From the NCBI GenBank assembly GCA_050084985.1, contig JBITNC010000001.1, positions 93,434,001 to 93,498,000 on the forward strand: a DNA stretch of 64,000 nt. The letters are read 5' to 3'. The notes under the pieces are model-generated. The model saw nothing but the letters and a program-made list of their open reading frames with translations, was not told the DNA's origin and searched no databases. Shown one piece after another: positions 46,130 through 58,250 of this stretch (its first letter is position 1; every line of letters starts with the position of its first letter). Source of the stretch: Nageia nagi (Eukaryota > Pinophyta). Both the position numbers and the translations under genes were made by a program.

Positions 46130-46770
46130 ACACCAAGAATTATATAGATAAAGAAATTAAATTCTTATTTTGGAGGTAATCCTAGAAATTCTTCAGAAAA
46201 AATATCCCAAAATTCTTGCAAAAGGGAATATTGTTGAAATATTTTCTCGTTTGAATTAGCTTTTTCCAGTTCCTTAAGATTTACTACATAAATTAACTCA
46301 CCCTTTTGAATAGTTCTTTTTAATTGCATAACAGTAAGGAGATAAGGTTTGAAACTACATTTATCACAATGGATTCTTTTCCTTTTCAAGTTGATATTAG
46401 TGAATTCAATCCATCATTTATGAAACTCAATAAAAAATTTATGATCACTAAGCTAATCCACTCCTAGAATAATATCAAATGAATGTAAAGGTGCTATGTA
46501 TAGATCCCATTCTACTTCTCATTTAGTATAGATCTCATTCTACTTCTCATTCAAGTAATTTAATTTCAATGTTTCTTAAACATTGATTGACTAAGCAGGC
46601 TTGTCTAGAGCCATACTCAATTGACCACTCTTTTGTTAAAAATTCTGGTGCTTTCAAAACATCTCTTATAATTAAGAAGAAATAAAACTCTTTATTGCAC
46701 CACAACCAATAAGAATTTTAAACTTTTTATCAAATATTATACTTAAAATCTACATAGGTATTGCTTTACT
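46130..46770 (-). pseudogene. Protease and protease-RT linker of the large chromovirus
   Basis: The minus strand reads an IAPLHSFDIILGVD-stop-LSDHK block (around 46430-46500), the end of the chromovirus protease domain (xFDVILGMDWLxxH). The linker 46165-46389 follows, ending LQEFWDIFSEEFLGLPPK, the conserved entry to RT. A 28-bp tandem duplication (gatcycattctacttctcatt at 46503 and 46531) lies inside the protease and shifts its frame. The active-site motif is not visible. Confidence 0.75.
46503..46558. repeat. 28-bp tandem duplication in the protease relic
   Basis: gatcccattctacttctcatt at 46503 and gatctcattctacttctcatt at 46531. One base differs in the core. Confidence 0.85.
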
Positions 46771-46819
46771 ATTCAAATTAGCCTTTTTGGTTGCTACAAA
46801 GATCCTATATTCAGACAAA

Positions 46820-47915
46820 CTCTTCTTAAATAGTTAAGTCCATTGCAAAACCAACAGACTCCCTTCTTCGATCCTTGATTCTTATTTTGATAATTATCTT
46901 TTGGAGCATCATTCCTCTTCTTTGGAATTTTTATTTTATCTTTGACCATGATTTCCATTTTTTTATAGGATTCTTCTTATTATTTCAACTATTGCCATTG
47001 TTTTTCTTGTAAGGTTGATTTTGATGTTGTTGAAAGTTGTTTTCTTTGAACCTTTTATTATTTTATTGTTGATGATCTTTTTCCCATTTGAGAAACCCTT
47101 GATTATTCATATTTTTCATCTCTTGCTTTTCATCCTTGTTCAAAATGCTATAATTCATAAAGGATATTTTATCTCCCAAGTTATTTTCTTCCTATCAAAC
47201 TAGGTCATATTCTTTTTCTAGTGTTTTTGGCTCATGCAAATTTATAAATTTTTATGAACCTTCAAGTCATTTTTATCCTCAAAAACATATTTCAACATTT
47301 TTACAAATTTTTGGTCATATTATTCCACCAAAAACTTTCCTTATTGAAGGGTATCAAATTCATCATACTTTTTAGAATAAAATTATTCTATTATATATTG
47401 CTTCTTAAAAGAAACAATGAAATCTTCCCACTTAAGTTTCACTTTTGGATCTTTTGTTGAGCTTTGTAGGACTTCCACCATTGCAAGGTGGGTCCAAAAA
47501 TGTTTAGCATAGCCTAAGCAGTCTATGCTTCAGAAAAAATATTCTTCATGAAGAAGCATGTCTCCATTTCTTACAACTAATCATTAGCAACTTCACCTCC
47601 ATATTTTCAATTAAATCTTAGAATTGGAAGCTTCTTGAAATCTTTCACAAGTTCCTAATCTACCCTAAACCTAATAGGATCAACATTATTGTTACCAACT
47701 CTTTCCTTATTATCATCAACATTATTTTGATTATTAGGATTTTGCATTGTATTAATTAATATTTCCTATATTTCTTGTTTCTCTACCAATTTCTCTTGCA
47801 AGCTTAAAATGGTAGCAATTTCAATTCAAGTTTTAGATGTTTCTTCATTCCTATTAACTTGAGAAATAGTTCCCTAGGAATGTGCTTGGTTGGCATTCCT
47901 TATATTAGTTGCCAT
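46820..47915 (-). pseudogene. Gag of the large chromovirus
   Basis: The likely start is the ATG at 47915 (MATNIRNANQAHS), about 87 bp inside the primer-binding site. Towards lower coordinates the minus strand reads FGPTLQWW-type, KVKLKWEDFIVSFKKQYIIE, a FYSKKYDEFDTLQ-stop-GKF segment and YDQKFVKMLKYV. This is the retrotrans_gag capsid domain of chromoviruses. A Lys- and Asn-rich basic segment (46930-47060) and a zinc-knuckle remnant VCWFCNGLNYLRRVC (46820-46865), where the His ligand is Tyr, complete the protein. The hydrophobic plus-strand open stretches at 47015-47460 are shadows. Confidence 0.85.
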
Positions 47916-48001
47916 GTCTACTAAAAAAGGATACAAAATATTTAAGTTAGGTTTATGAAAAAGTTTTATTTTTAGCAAGCATTTTTCCCTATGATACTAA
48001 T

Positions 48002-48013
48002 CCTCTGATACCA
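48002..48013 (-). other. tRNA-Met primer-binding site of the large chromovirus
   Basis: The minus strand reads TGGTATCAGAGG, one base from the initiator tRNA-Met site, 2 bp inside the 5' LTR. Confidence 0.88.
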
Positions 48014-49645
48014 AAAGAAACATCCATTTAATTCTACCTAAAAAATTTAGTACAATTATTTTTGTACACATCCATAATCACACTTAAATTATTTTATGTA
48101 AAAAGCTTATTGCATTTTCACATTTGAGTTTAGATTAATCATTGCAGATGACCTTCAAATGGATGAGGTTGATCAAACCCCATAAGTTCTAAGTTATATG
48201 GTAGCTATTTCTTTGAACATCTCCCATGTTCATTTAATTAGCACTTGTAGTTCTATCATATCCTATGTTAGAACTACCTTATACCATTCATGACCTTTGG
48301 GTTCTTCTTAGGGCCATACTCCTAAGAAGGGATACATATTTTTCAATCATCATTCATGCTAACCCATGAGGTGATCCTAAGTGTAAGACAAGTGAATCAA
48401 TGTCATATCACCTCCTATGGTTTGAATTCAATTTTAATCTCACTACCTTGAGACTAACTAAAGTACCTTTACCTACCCATAACACTCGTAAAAGACCATC
48501 ATTAAGCCATGTAGTAATTACCTACCCATAATTCTCATAATTACTACCTTTCCTAGAAATAACCTTCTCGTTATTTCTTAGCTAAGTGTTTATGGACTTA
48601 TGGTAGAATTAGACTCTCTTCTTTTTCTAATTTTTACCAAGCATATAAGGATTCATCTATTTTAGTTTGTACTTATGGTGAAATGTCATTCACTTGATGT
48701 AGATCCCACAATAGGATTTTCCAAAACCTATAATCTGAAAGTGCGAAATGGAGTTCGATCTTTTCAAATATGAGTTTATCCTATGTTTGAGTTTTTGTGA
48801 TTTTACTATTTAGTACTTAAATAGCTACTTGAAGGATTCAATCATCTTATTTTCTTTTATCTCTTTCACAAATCCATTATCTTATGAATTAAAAAATTAA
48901 ATTTTAGATAACTTATCTAAGGTTTAAATGATAAACAATTATTCAATTCATTCCAAATAAAAAATGAATATATTCCCATATGTGGATGAAAAAATATTAA
49001 ATTTAAGAATTATTCCATTTTCAAATCTTTAAACCATTCACAAATGCAAATTCAAACTCATAATCACTTAATCCAAATTTAAAATAAAATAACCTCTCAA
49101 ACCATTTATCATAATCAAATTTACATCATACATTACATCTTCCTCATTTCAAATGAGTTTACAAAATCATCAAAATCACTTTCTTTACAATACATGAAAT
49201 ATAGATTTGTTGCATCCTTGTTGAACTTGATCATTCTCTTCAAGAGGAAAGTGAGTCTCTATCTTGGATGTAAACTTTAAATGGATAAGTTCAGTACTTA
49301 TTTTGAGTTTTAAATGAATCTTATTGACATATCAACTAAAATGCAAAATAAGTAACAAAAGACAAATTCATACTAAGAAATTCCCTTCTTAGCTTTAATA
49401 TAAATGGACATCCTTCTTGATGTTCAAAAATGCAATTCTTTCATCATGAACTTATAGTTTTCATTTACATAAATGCAATAACAATGCAAAGTAAATTCCT
49501 ATTTCTTACCCATGATCTCAAAATCCATATGTTTCAGTTTATAACTACACTATAAAAAAAAGAATAACAACACTAAATACAATATTATATTCCAAAAAAG
49601 CATGTGTTATCAACTTATAACTCACTTATAAATGAATCAATAAAT

Positions 49646-49650
<5 letters not shown>

Positions 49651-49714
<64 letters not shown>
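49651..49714. repeat. AT dinucleotide microsatellite in the right LTR
   Basis: About 32 uninterrupted TA repeats. The left LTR has only a short tatata run at the corresponding place (40440-40450), so the expansion happened after insertion. Confidence 0.95.
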
Positions 49715-49718
<4 letters not shown>

Positions 49719-50999
49719 TTATTTTTAACAAAACAAAAATTAAATATTTTATAATATATAATATAATATATTAATATAAATTTATTTTATTTTATGTTTA
49801 ATTTTTTTTTTAAATATTTAATATATTTTTTTAAGTTTGGTGGGAAAGGGACGATGCACGCCACGTTCCTAATCATCTCCCCACTAATACAATAAATGTG
49901 GGAGGGGATGGCGTGCACGCTTTGCACCGACACCCCTCACCACTTGCTAATAAGAGATATATAAAAAAATTATATACATATATAAAATTATATATATTGA
50001 TTTATATACATATATGTATATAATTTTGTATATATATATATAACAATAAATATATAAAAAATTATATACATATAAAGAGATGGTTTATAAATGTCTCAAA
50101 ATCAAAATTGAATTCAACAAACAAACACAGAATTACAAATTTGAATTTTACAAAAAAATATAGAATCATTTATTTCTTGAAAACTTAATGAATTTCATTT
50201 GTATTTTTTCCTATTTGTCTCAACTTGAAATAGAAATTTAAAGGGTAATACTGTAAAACTCTACATGAGCTACTTTTAAATATTATGTTGGGTTCTCATC
50301 CAAGAGCAAAAATACCCATAAAGCCCTATTTCTATTCAAACTCCTGAATTAAATTTGAACGTAGTTCTAGAAATAATTAGAACACAAAATTTAGTTTTAA
50401 ACTAAATGCTCACATTTGGGTTACACCCAAATTATTTTTCTAGAAAGACAAATAGCAAACATGCATTTAAAATACAACTTTTATAAATAAAACCTAGAAT
50501 GCAAATTGATACTTGTTTAATATTCCAGATTTTTGTCTTAAAGATATCCATAAAACTAACATGCATTCTAATTTAAAAAGGTTAAACCATTTTTGAGAAA
50601 AATACAAATACCCAAAACCATTTCTATTCTCAAATTTTTGCAACAAGCAAATTTCTTTTCACAAAGTAAAATAAAAACTAGCATGCATAGAGAGCACCTA
50701 AAATTTGCAAGCAATTTCCTTTTGTAGTTGTATCACCCAACAATGCAAGCTTTCCAAATCCAACAAGTATACAAGTCTCAAAAGTATCCCAAAAATTCAC
50801 AACAAGTAACATTAAAAATGAATTATTGTACAGTTACAATTTTTTTTTGGATGAAAAGACTTTATATTAAATAAAATACTTTATCATACAAAGGGTCAGG
50901 TGGGATTGAGCACACCCTCATCATCACACTAGCTTGAAAAAAATAAAAAATAAAAGCTAGGAAGCAGAAACAAAATCACACATGTCATAAATATTCATC

Positions 51000-53900
51000 A
51001 AACGATAAAATCCTCTAAGTCTGTTAAAAAAAAGTCTATACCCAAACTAAAGTAAAAACAAAAACATAAACATAAAAAGACACTAATTAGGGTCCTCGAG
51101 AGGATGAAAATTATCAAGGTGGTTTTCATAACACCAATTGTGCAAAACATCATCTGGACTAGGAACAAGGCTCCACCCATCCCCCTGGTCAACATCTTTG
51201 TCAAAACCATGTGCTAGAAGAGACCAGCCATCTTTATCAACCAATCCCTCTGGAATAAAAAGTTCAGAAAGATCATGAGGGGAAGATCCTTTAGAAAAGG
51301 CATTTGAAACATTACCCCAATCAATAGTAGGTAGGGGGATTGAAGTTTGAATATCCCATCTAAATCTACCCCAAGATGAGGATGGTACATTAGGAGATCA
51401 CCTTGCAGGGTTTTGTGGGGGCTATGACCAATGGCAAGTAGAGGGAGATGTCAGACATTTCCTATTATAAGTAAGTCAATCCACTAGGGGCCCATGTCTA
51501 TGTGAATGAGAAGCAGCCTGAATCCGATTGAGCATCGAAAGAACTCTACTAGTAAAGCAAAGAGCATTGCACCAGTGATCCAACAAATTTTGTAAGTGAT
51601 GAACCTCAATATGAACATTTTCTACTTGATTAAAGATTTATAGTGAACAATCATAAAATACTATGTATTTTTCAGAAAGAGAATATAGCTTCTTGTCTTC
51701 CAAAAATAATGTTATTTTGAGTCTTTGAGAGGTGAAATAGCAAACTAAGACAAAAATATATGCCAAACTTAGACAAAAATATATGCCAAACTTCTTGTAA
51801 AGGTTTTGAGAAATGAAGAGGATCCCCTAACAGAGCATGAACCCAATTGCAAGGAGTAGACATAAAAGGGTCAAAAAAAGAGAGAATCCATATCTAAGCA
51901 TATTGAGCTTTGTCACATAATCAAAAAACATGCAAGAAATCTTTTGGCCGATTGTAGAATGCACATAAAGGGTTAGAAACACCTAGATACTGTCTTCAAA
52001 TACCAATAGGAATACCTTGGTGTAACAAAATCCAACCAAGAAAAATCTACTTAAGCTCCAAGAAGGAAGACCAAACAACCTTAAATTTTAATGTTTAATG
52101 AGACTAAATAGAGAATAAGTCCCATCGGATGTTAAAAGTATAATCCATAGGAACATGAGGGAAAAGCAGAAAGTATCCCATATGAGACTTATACTTTTTC
52201 ATTTGAATTTGTTTGGGCCAAACTTAGTCTAACCACTAGGGCTTTTGAAACATCTTCCCAAGTTTAGTCTAAATAGACAAAAGAGTTCTATCAATAAGAA
52301 ATTCAAAAGTATACTTATCATTTGCCTTGATATTATACAACTCTCAAAACATATCCTAGGAGAACCAAGATCTGGTTTGAGGATCATACAGGTCTAAGAA
52401 GGAGTCAATGCTTTTGCGATGAAATTTGAGAGCTCTAATCCATTGAATTTGAGCAAGGAGTAATCCATTATCAACAATTATAAGGAACCACAATAGATTT
52501 AAAGAAGAGCAAGAGGCACCTATCTTTTTATCACCAACCATGGCTTTAATGCCCCTCAAGCTTTCCCAATGCTTTTAACAACAAAAGAACCTAAAATTTT
52601 AAGTTGCATAGGGGAAGTAAGGATTGTATGAAAATTCATTCCTTTCAAAACCCTTTTGCCAAGAGGAGTACTTGTATATATGCAATGTTTGACTAGGATT
52701 TTCCATACCTCATCCCCTCCCAAATCTTGAATAACCCATTTGGCACATAAAGTAATCCCTTATTTTTCATAATTAAACATTCCCATACCTCCATTAGATC
52801 TGGTCACATAGTAAGAATCCCAAGCATCCTAGTGAAAGCCTCTTTTGTGAGCATCTAAAGCCAAAATAAAATCCCTAAGCAATCTATCAAGCCTATTATA
52901 GTAAGACTTAGTAGGAACCTAACATAAGGAGTAACAGACATGGGTGGAAGCTAATATCTTGAAACAAATTATAAATTTCTCTACAAGGGAAAGTTTCTTT
53001 ATGGATTAGTATGCCAGCTTGTTTTTCCACTTTTTGCACTACATCTTTCCATAGCTAAGCAAGGGAAGTTTCAAAAGCAAAGGGGATACCTAGAAATTTA
53101 AATGTTTCACCTAGCTAAATCCATTTCCATGGAAAATTAGTAAGCCATTGAGGAATATCCTTAAGGGATTGTCTATAACAAGAAATCTTATTCCATTGAA
53201 TGCTAGATCTAGAAGCTAAGCAAAAAGTGTCTAAACATTTAAGTGCATTATTAACAAATTGTTCATCTTCTCCACAGTAAGAAAAGAATCATCTATAAAA
53301 TGCTCATTTAAAAGAGATTTATCTAAACAAGGTAAGGAAATACCTTTGATTATTCCTTGGAAGGCTTGAAAAGCTAACAAATAGCTAAAAGCTTCAATAG
53401 CTAAAATAAAAAAAGAAGAGGATAAAGGACACCCTTGTCTTACAAAGCGAGCTAACAGGATGGACTAAGAATGAGCATTATTCATTGTTAAAACTATAGA
53501 AGCATATCTAAACAACATATTGATAGATCTAATAAAATAAGGAACAAAGCCATGAGCTTGCAACATGGCTAAAATGAACCTCCACTCAATACGATCATAG
53601 GCATTTTCAAAGTCAATTTTAATGAAAAGAGTATCTTGTCTTGAAGACTTAGCCCATTGCATACCTTCCTAGATAATAATAACATTATCAAGAATATATC
53701 TTCCTTGCACAAAACTAGTTTTCTTTGGTCGGACAATGAAAGATAATAAGGGACAAAGCTTAAGAGCCAAAGCTTTAGAAATGATTTTATAACTAACATT
53801 TAATAGGGTGATGGGTCTCCAATTTGTAATAATTTTTGAATCACCAAGTTTTGGGGTGAATTTGATATTACCTTTGTTGATTAAAGCTCCCTAAGAACTA

Positions 53901-55440
53901 GTATGCATAGATTCTTGGTAAACATGTAAAAGATCAAGGCCAACCATACCCCAAAAAGTTCTATAGAATTCACAAGGAAAGCCTTCAAGACTAAGATTTT
54001 TTTCATTATCCATATCAGATAAAGCAAGTTTTAGATCTTCTAAAGTTAAAGGGGAATCATAAAATTCCCTCTGAGTAGTATTCAACTGCTGTGGTATGAC
54101 ATTGTAGCAATCATTAAGAGCTTGTTGGCTAGCTCTAGTAACAAGTCAAGAAGCAAAAACCTTCTCATAATGTTAAACAAAATCTTAAACTATATCAAGG
54201 AAATTGGTGTTTTTGTTATCATCATGATGTCAAGCTTGAAACTGGGTAGTATGCAGGGGGGCACAATCTTTTGAAGAACTCTTTTAAGACTCTATCTCCC
54301 ACCTTAAGCCATTTCAATCGAGACTTAAAGTAGATATCATTTAGCTACATAAAATTTTATTTTTCTAATTTCATGTCTAAGAGCTGCAACATTAGCTTGA
54401 AGAAGAATGTTAAAGGGATCAACCTCAAGAGAGTAGGAAGCTCTAGTAAATTCAATTTGAATGACAAGGTTGGACTTACACCTACTTTAAGCAAACTCAA
54501 CACCAATGGTTCTAAGAACTTTAGTAGTTCTTGAAATGGCATTATTTCACTAAGTGATCCAACCATTCACACCAAGAGGTCAAGGGATAATAGTCTAAAT
54601 GTATAAAATGTACTCTTTCATGGAGGGACATGGCAACAAGTAAGTGTTCATATACCATTGAGATTTGAAGATTCTTTCAAGAACATGAGTGTGTTTGATA
54701 TTGAACACTATTGGAGCATGATCAGATAGAGTAGTATTTAACACCATAGAAATAGGAGGAGATTGGGATATAAGATTCTCAAAACAAAAGGAATCTAAAT
54801 TTAAAACCATAGCTATATCAAGCCTTTTCAAAACTCAGTTGTTACCTACTTGTAAGTTAGACCAAGTAAACCAATGGGACTCTTGAAAATTGGTAGGTGA
54901 GAAGGCAAAATTCAGATCATATAGGCTAAGCTTGTTTTTGAGGAAAAACCAAGCTTCTCTTTCACCCAAATTCCATCAAAAAGGATTATGAATTTACTTA
55001 TCAACAAATTTTTCTAGCAATCCCCACATAAGACCCAAGTTGTAGGGGGTAAGGAGAAAGCTAACCAACTCCACAAAGATCACCTATCATGAGCATCATT
55101 TTAAGCATAAATATTAATAATACCTAAACATTTACCATGCAACTCCAATAAAGTCCAAACCACTTGATTTGAAGGGTCCACCCCCAAAGAGACCATATGT
55201 GACTATCATTATTGGGAACAACACCACTAGAACCATTAACATGGTTGGTATGAAAAAAGTACCACTTTGCCAGAGAAACTTACAAGTGCATTGTAAAAGA
55301 AAATCTATAATTTTAACTTCTTGAAGATAAACAAAATCAATAGTACCAAATTGGAGATTGATATCAGTTATCTCATCTCAGACCATATATTTATGAGTTA
55401 GGTCCATTAACCCTCTTACATTCCATGAGAAAAAAATCAT
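51000..55440 (-). pseudogene. LINE ORF2: endonuclease, reverse transcriptase, zf-RVT
   Basis: The start is chosen at the ATG 55440, giving MIFFSWNVRGLMDLTHKYMV, the usual beginning of plant L1 endonucleases. The endonuclease continues to LSDHAPIVFNIKH (about 54690), with its catalytic SDH. RT shows LTLEDLKLALSDMDNEKNLS, GFPCEFYRTFWG, DTLFIKIDFENAYDRIEWRF and HFIDDSFLTV (53288-53311), which keeps the double Asp of the FADD-type active site. The C-terminus (51700-52080) reads IFLGWILLHQGIP, then NPLCAFYN and KDFLHVF, a zf-RVT domain with one Cys changed to Tyr. Stops mostly replace Gln/Trp. A 23-bp perfect tandem duplication (51748-51793) shifts the frame. Confidence 0.88.
51748..51793. repeat. 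Perfect 23-bp tandem duplication in LINE ORF2
   Basis: The unit agacaaaaatatatgccaaa plus ctt is present twice with no mismatch. Identity in otherwise decayed sequence indicates a recent event. Confidence 0.92.
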
Positions 55441-55469
55441 GAGTTACTACATAGGGTTTGAAGTTCCAT

Positions 55470-56648
55470 ATCATCCCCTATGGAACCCATGTCTTGTAAA
55501 ACTACAAACCCATTACCCTCTCTAAGTTGTTCATCAACCTAAAAGTTTTTTTCCAAAGGTTCTTCATGAGATCCTCTTTGAAGATTAGAAGTTCAACCAA
55601 TTTTATGACCAAAGTTCCCTTCAGCACCTTAGGAATAAGGAGGAGTAGAAACAACAATAGCAAAATAAGGTCTTGACCACACATTATGAACAGGCTAACT
55701 AGAAGAGGCATTTTGATCCATAACAATAACTTTTGGACTAGGAGGGCTTTCAGGAAAAGGAACTAGAGCAGGGTGAGATGGCTAAGTGATAGTTTCTTGT
55801 AAAATAAATTGGCAGTTACAATGGTTAGAAACTATTTTCCATTCCTCATCCCCTTTAGAGAGAGTTTGAGCTAGCGCATCAGGATGCTCTAGAGAGATAA
55901 GTATTTTTTCTTTGTATCAACTTACCATGAGAGGGAAATCCTTAATCTTGTGAAGGGAAGATTGATAGCAAAAACATGTGTTAGTTAAACCAATATATTA
56001 AACCTTTTGCATAAAAGATTAATTTCCAATAGCAATTTTAATTTCTTTTGGCCTGTCCTTGGTGATATCAAGTTTGACACAAACATGATAAGAAGGCCAA
56101 GCTATGAAAAAATGTTCAAGTTCATAACACACAAAAGTTCTAATTTGTTCAGCAATGGGTTTAAGAAAACTCCACATAGGAATAAGGAGTTTCAAAAACT
56201 AAATCTAAATAGGGACTTTTGTAGTAGAATTTTGTTCTATAAAGAACTACCTAGTAAAAGGATGAAAGACTAATAGGGAGTTTCCAAGTTTCCAAGGTCA
56301 TTTAGTCAAAGTTTTCTATGCCTAATAGACTTCAACAAAATAAAAAAGACAAAAACCCTTAGTAAAATTGTGGACATTGTCTACTTTAATAACATATGGG
56401 CCCCAAACCTATTGAACCCAAGTATGCAGCATGGAATCATTAGGAATACATCCTAGGAAGTACCCAACTAGGGTGTGAGATTTAAACTATTGACATGCAA
56501 AGTTAAAATCACTTGTAGGGACTAAAATTCTAGGAATGGGAGAATTACCTCATGCTCAACCATTAGAAGGAATTTTCTCAAATGTTTACTGATCACCATT
56601 GCACATACCATCAACCTCTATCGAGGTAAAATAGGAGAAAGAGGCCAT
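55470..56648 (-). pseudogene. LINE ORF1 (DUF4283 and zinc-knuckle protein)
   Basis: The start at the ATG 56648 gives MASFSYFTSIEVDGMCNGDQ. The DUF4283-like region follows with DSMLHTWVQ-stop-VWGPYVI, NFTKGFCLFYFVEV and a KPIAEQIRTFVCYELEH-type segment, then VCVKLDITKDRPKEIKIAIG, which precedes the CCHC knuckle in plant L1 ORF1 proteins. The knuckle (NTCFCYQSSLHKIKD, near 55940-55975) keeps two Cys. The protein would bind the LINE RNA. Nine or more stops disable it. The plus-strand open stretch at 56007-56273 is a shadow. Confidence 0.8.
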
Positions 56649-57447
56649 ACTTAACCCAAATAGCTATTGCCAAAGGTGGCAAAAGGAAAACTATAATCAA
56701 TGCAAATTAATACAAGTATTCCATAGCATTCCATGAATGCATGGTGTGAAAACCAAGGCTAAGCAATATGAATATGTAGGTGGTGGTGGCACTTCAAACC
56801 CTAGTAGCCAGAGTTCTATGGGAGCACAAAACTAGAACAACTAATTTAATCTAAGTCTTTAGTATTTTATCTAAAAACTAAATTTTAAATAAATAAAATA
56901 AATCATATATTTTAGATACTTAGTTACCTTTTAAAAACCATCAAATATCTAAAATATTAATGCTAAATATTATAGATACTTAATTAAACCATTAAATATC
57001 TTGAGATTAATGCATATAAAATACCAAACAATTTAATATATATTTTTCTTTTGCATTAACTATTTATTTTTATTTTGTAGACCAAATTAAATAGCCAAAA
57101 AAGGTAAGCATTTTTCTCAAACACAAAAAACCATGCAACATAAGGGAAAAATGGAGCTCTTTTGCCAATAAGACAACCTCCTTTCTCTCAATCATACAAC
57201 ATAATAAAATGCTTAGATGCATTCATACTTCCCTTGTGGGTTAAGGCATCATCTTCAAGTCTAATTTACATCCAATTAAGGGATCCACTCACTTGGGCAC
57301 CTATTCTTATAAACACATCAATTCCAATCAGTGTCAAATTCATAAGAATTTATGAAATAATAATTCATAATATTATTCAAACATAAATATGCTTATCACA
57401 ATATTTTTCTAAATGCATAAAATAGTCTTAAGAGGAGGGTCACCACA

Positions 57448-57452
57448 CATAA
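57448..57452. repeat. Right target-site duplication of the large chromovirus (cataa)
   Basis: Identical to 39087-39091. Confidence 0.85.
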
Positions 57453-58250
57453 TTTTACCTAAACTTATCTTTTTTTTCAAAAAAAAAAAAATTAATGGAG
57501 AATTGTCTATAGATTGTTCACATATAATGTTTTCTTAATTCTTAAAAGAAATTTGTTAAAAAAGTAATAGAACCTAATTTGTTAAGTTTAAGGACCAACT
57601 TCATTGAAAATCAATTTATAAATAGAAAATATGATCAAATTATTAAAAAACAATTCATATTTATAATCTACACTCTTTGATCTAAAATGGGTTTTAATTT
57701 CATCAAAAAACTTGATCAAACATTTGTTAGAAGTCATGATTTGTCACTCCTATTGCCATGAACAAGAAGTTGTAGGTATAAGGCTAATACTTGGCCCACC
57801 AAGCATTTTCCAAGTCTAAACTTGAACCTAAATTCAAAAAACAAAATTTTATTTTAAAATAAAATTTTGTTATAAACAAAATTACATTTTATAATAAAAT
57901 TTTATTCCTTATGTACCTATTGTTGAAAATAGTACTTTGGATAGTACTATATCTAGATTTTGCTTCATTTTGTTTGTACTCTGCATCATCCTCAACTTTG
58001 AAAGTGACATTCTTACATTTTTCTAATGCAAAATTCTTGAGAATAAAGCCTATGTAATCAATTTTTTAATATCTTATCAAAGGTCGTAACTATTGCAATA
58101 TTTTTGAAGGTGAATAAGAATATTTGATGAAAAATGGATTTTTTAGAAGGAATAAAACTATCACTTTCATGAAAAAATTCTTGAGAAAAGAGAGTTTTTT
58201 AAGTTTTTTTTGATAATTTTGGTTATCAGTGGATTCAAAATATTGTCAGA
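57453..58250. other. Non-coding stretch with a palindrome
   Basis: AT-rich, no coding relic. It includes a poly-A run (57478-57491) and a 32-bp perfect palindrome (57840-57871). It may be the 5' part of the element that carries the transposase-like relic. Confidence 0.4.
57840..57871. repeat. 32-bp perfect palindrome
   Basis: Two 16-bp arms, aacaaaattttatttt and its exact reverse complement, without a spacer. A related imperfect copy of one arm follows at 57876-57906. Confidence 0.92.

Larger units (their letters stand above)
50840..56820 (-). mobile_element. L1-type LINE, nearly full length, inserted in the right LTR
   Basis: The minus strand carries an ORF1 relic (DUF4283-like plus zinc-knuckle), an apurinic-type endonuclease, reverse transcriptase, a zf-RVT-like C-terminus and a terminal A run (seen as nine T on the plus strand, 50840-50848). 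LTR sequence flanks both ends. I could not identify a target duplication, and some 30-40 bp of LTR seem missing at the junction. Confidence 0.9.
39092..57447 (-). mobile_element. Large chromovirus (Ty3/gypsy, Tekay/Del-like) with very long LTRs
   Basis: Perfect 5-bp target duplication, two long LTRs (4.0 kb on the left; about 3.45 kb on the right after removing the inserted LINE), tRNA-Met primer site, gag, protease-RT-RNase H-integrase and polypurine tract, all on the minus strand. The interior is only 4.9 kb, so LTRs make up more than half of the original element. Long LTRs and the Gag/Pol wording suggest the Tekay (Del) branch. The span of 18.4 kb is inflated by the LINE and by a 788-bp duplication. 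Confidence 0.9.
48016..57447 (-). repeat. 5' LTR of the large chromovirus, split by a LINE
   Basis: LTR sequence is 48016-50839 and 56821-57447 (about 3.45 kb). The first base pair is AG where TG is expected, a small decay of the terminal dinucleotide. The 3' boundary GGTCACCACA matches the left LTR and is followed by the cataa duplication. A long AT microsatellite (49651-49714) and an AT-rich patch (49950-50070) are private to this copy. Confidence 0.88.

Noticed and set aside
28686-49714. AT microsatellites as replication origins or matrix attachment sites
   Set aside because: Dinucleotide expansion explains them; one is absent from the partner LTR, which shows simple slippage.
53569-53799. 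Second minus-strand open frame overlapping the LINE RT
   Set aside because: It overlaps the recognised RT frame and has no motif of its own; it is a shadow reading.
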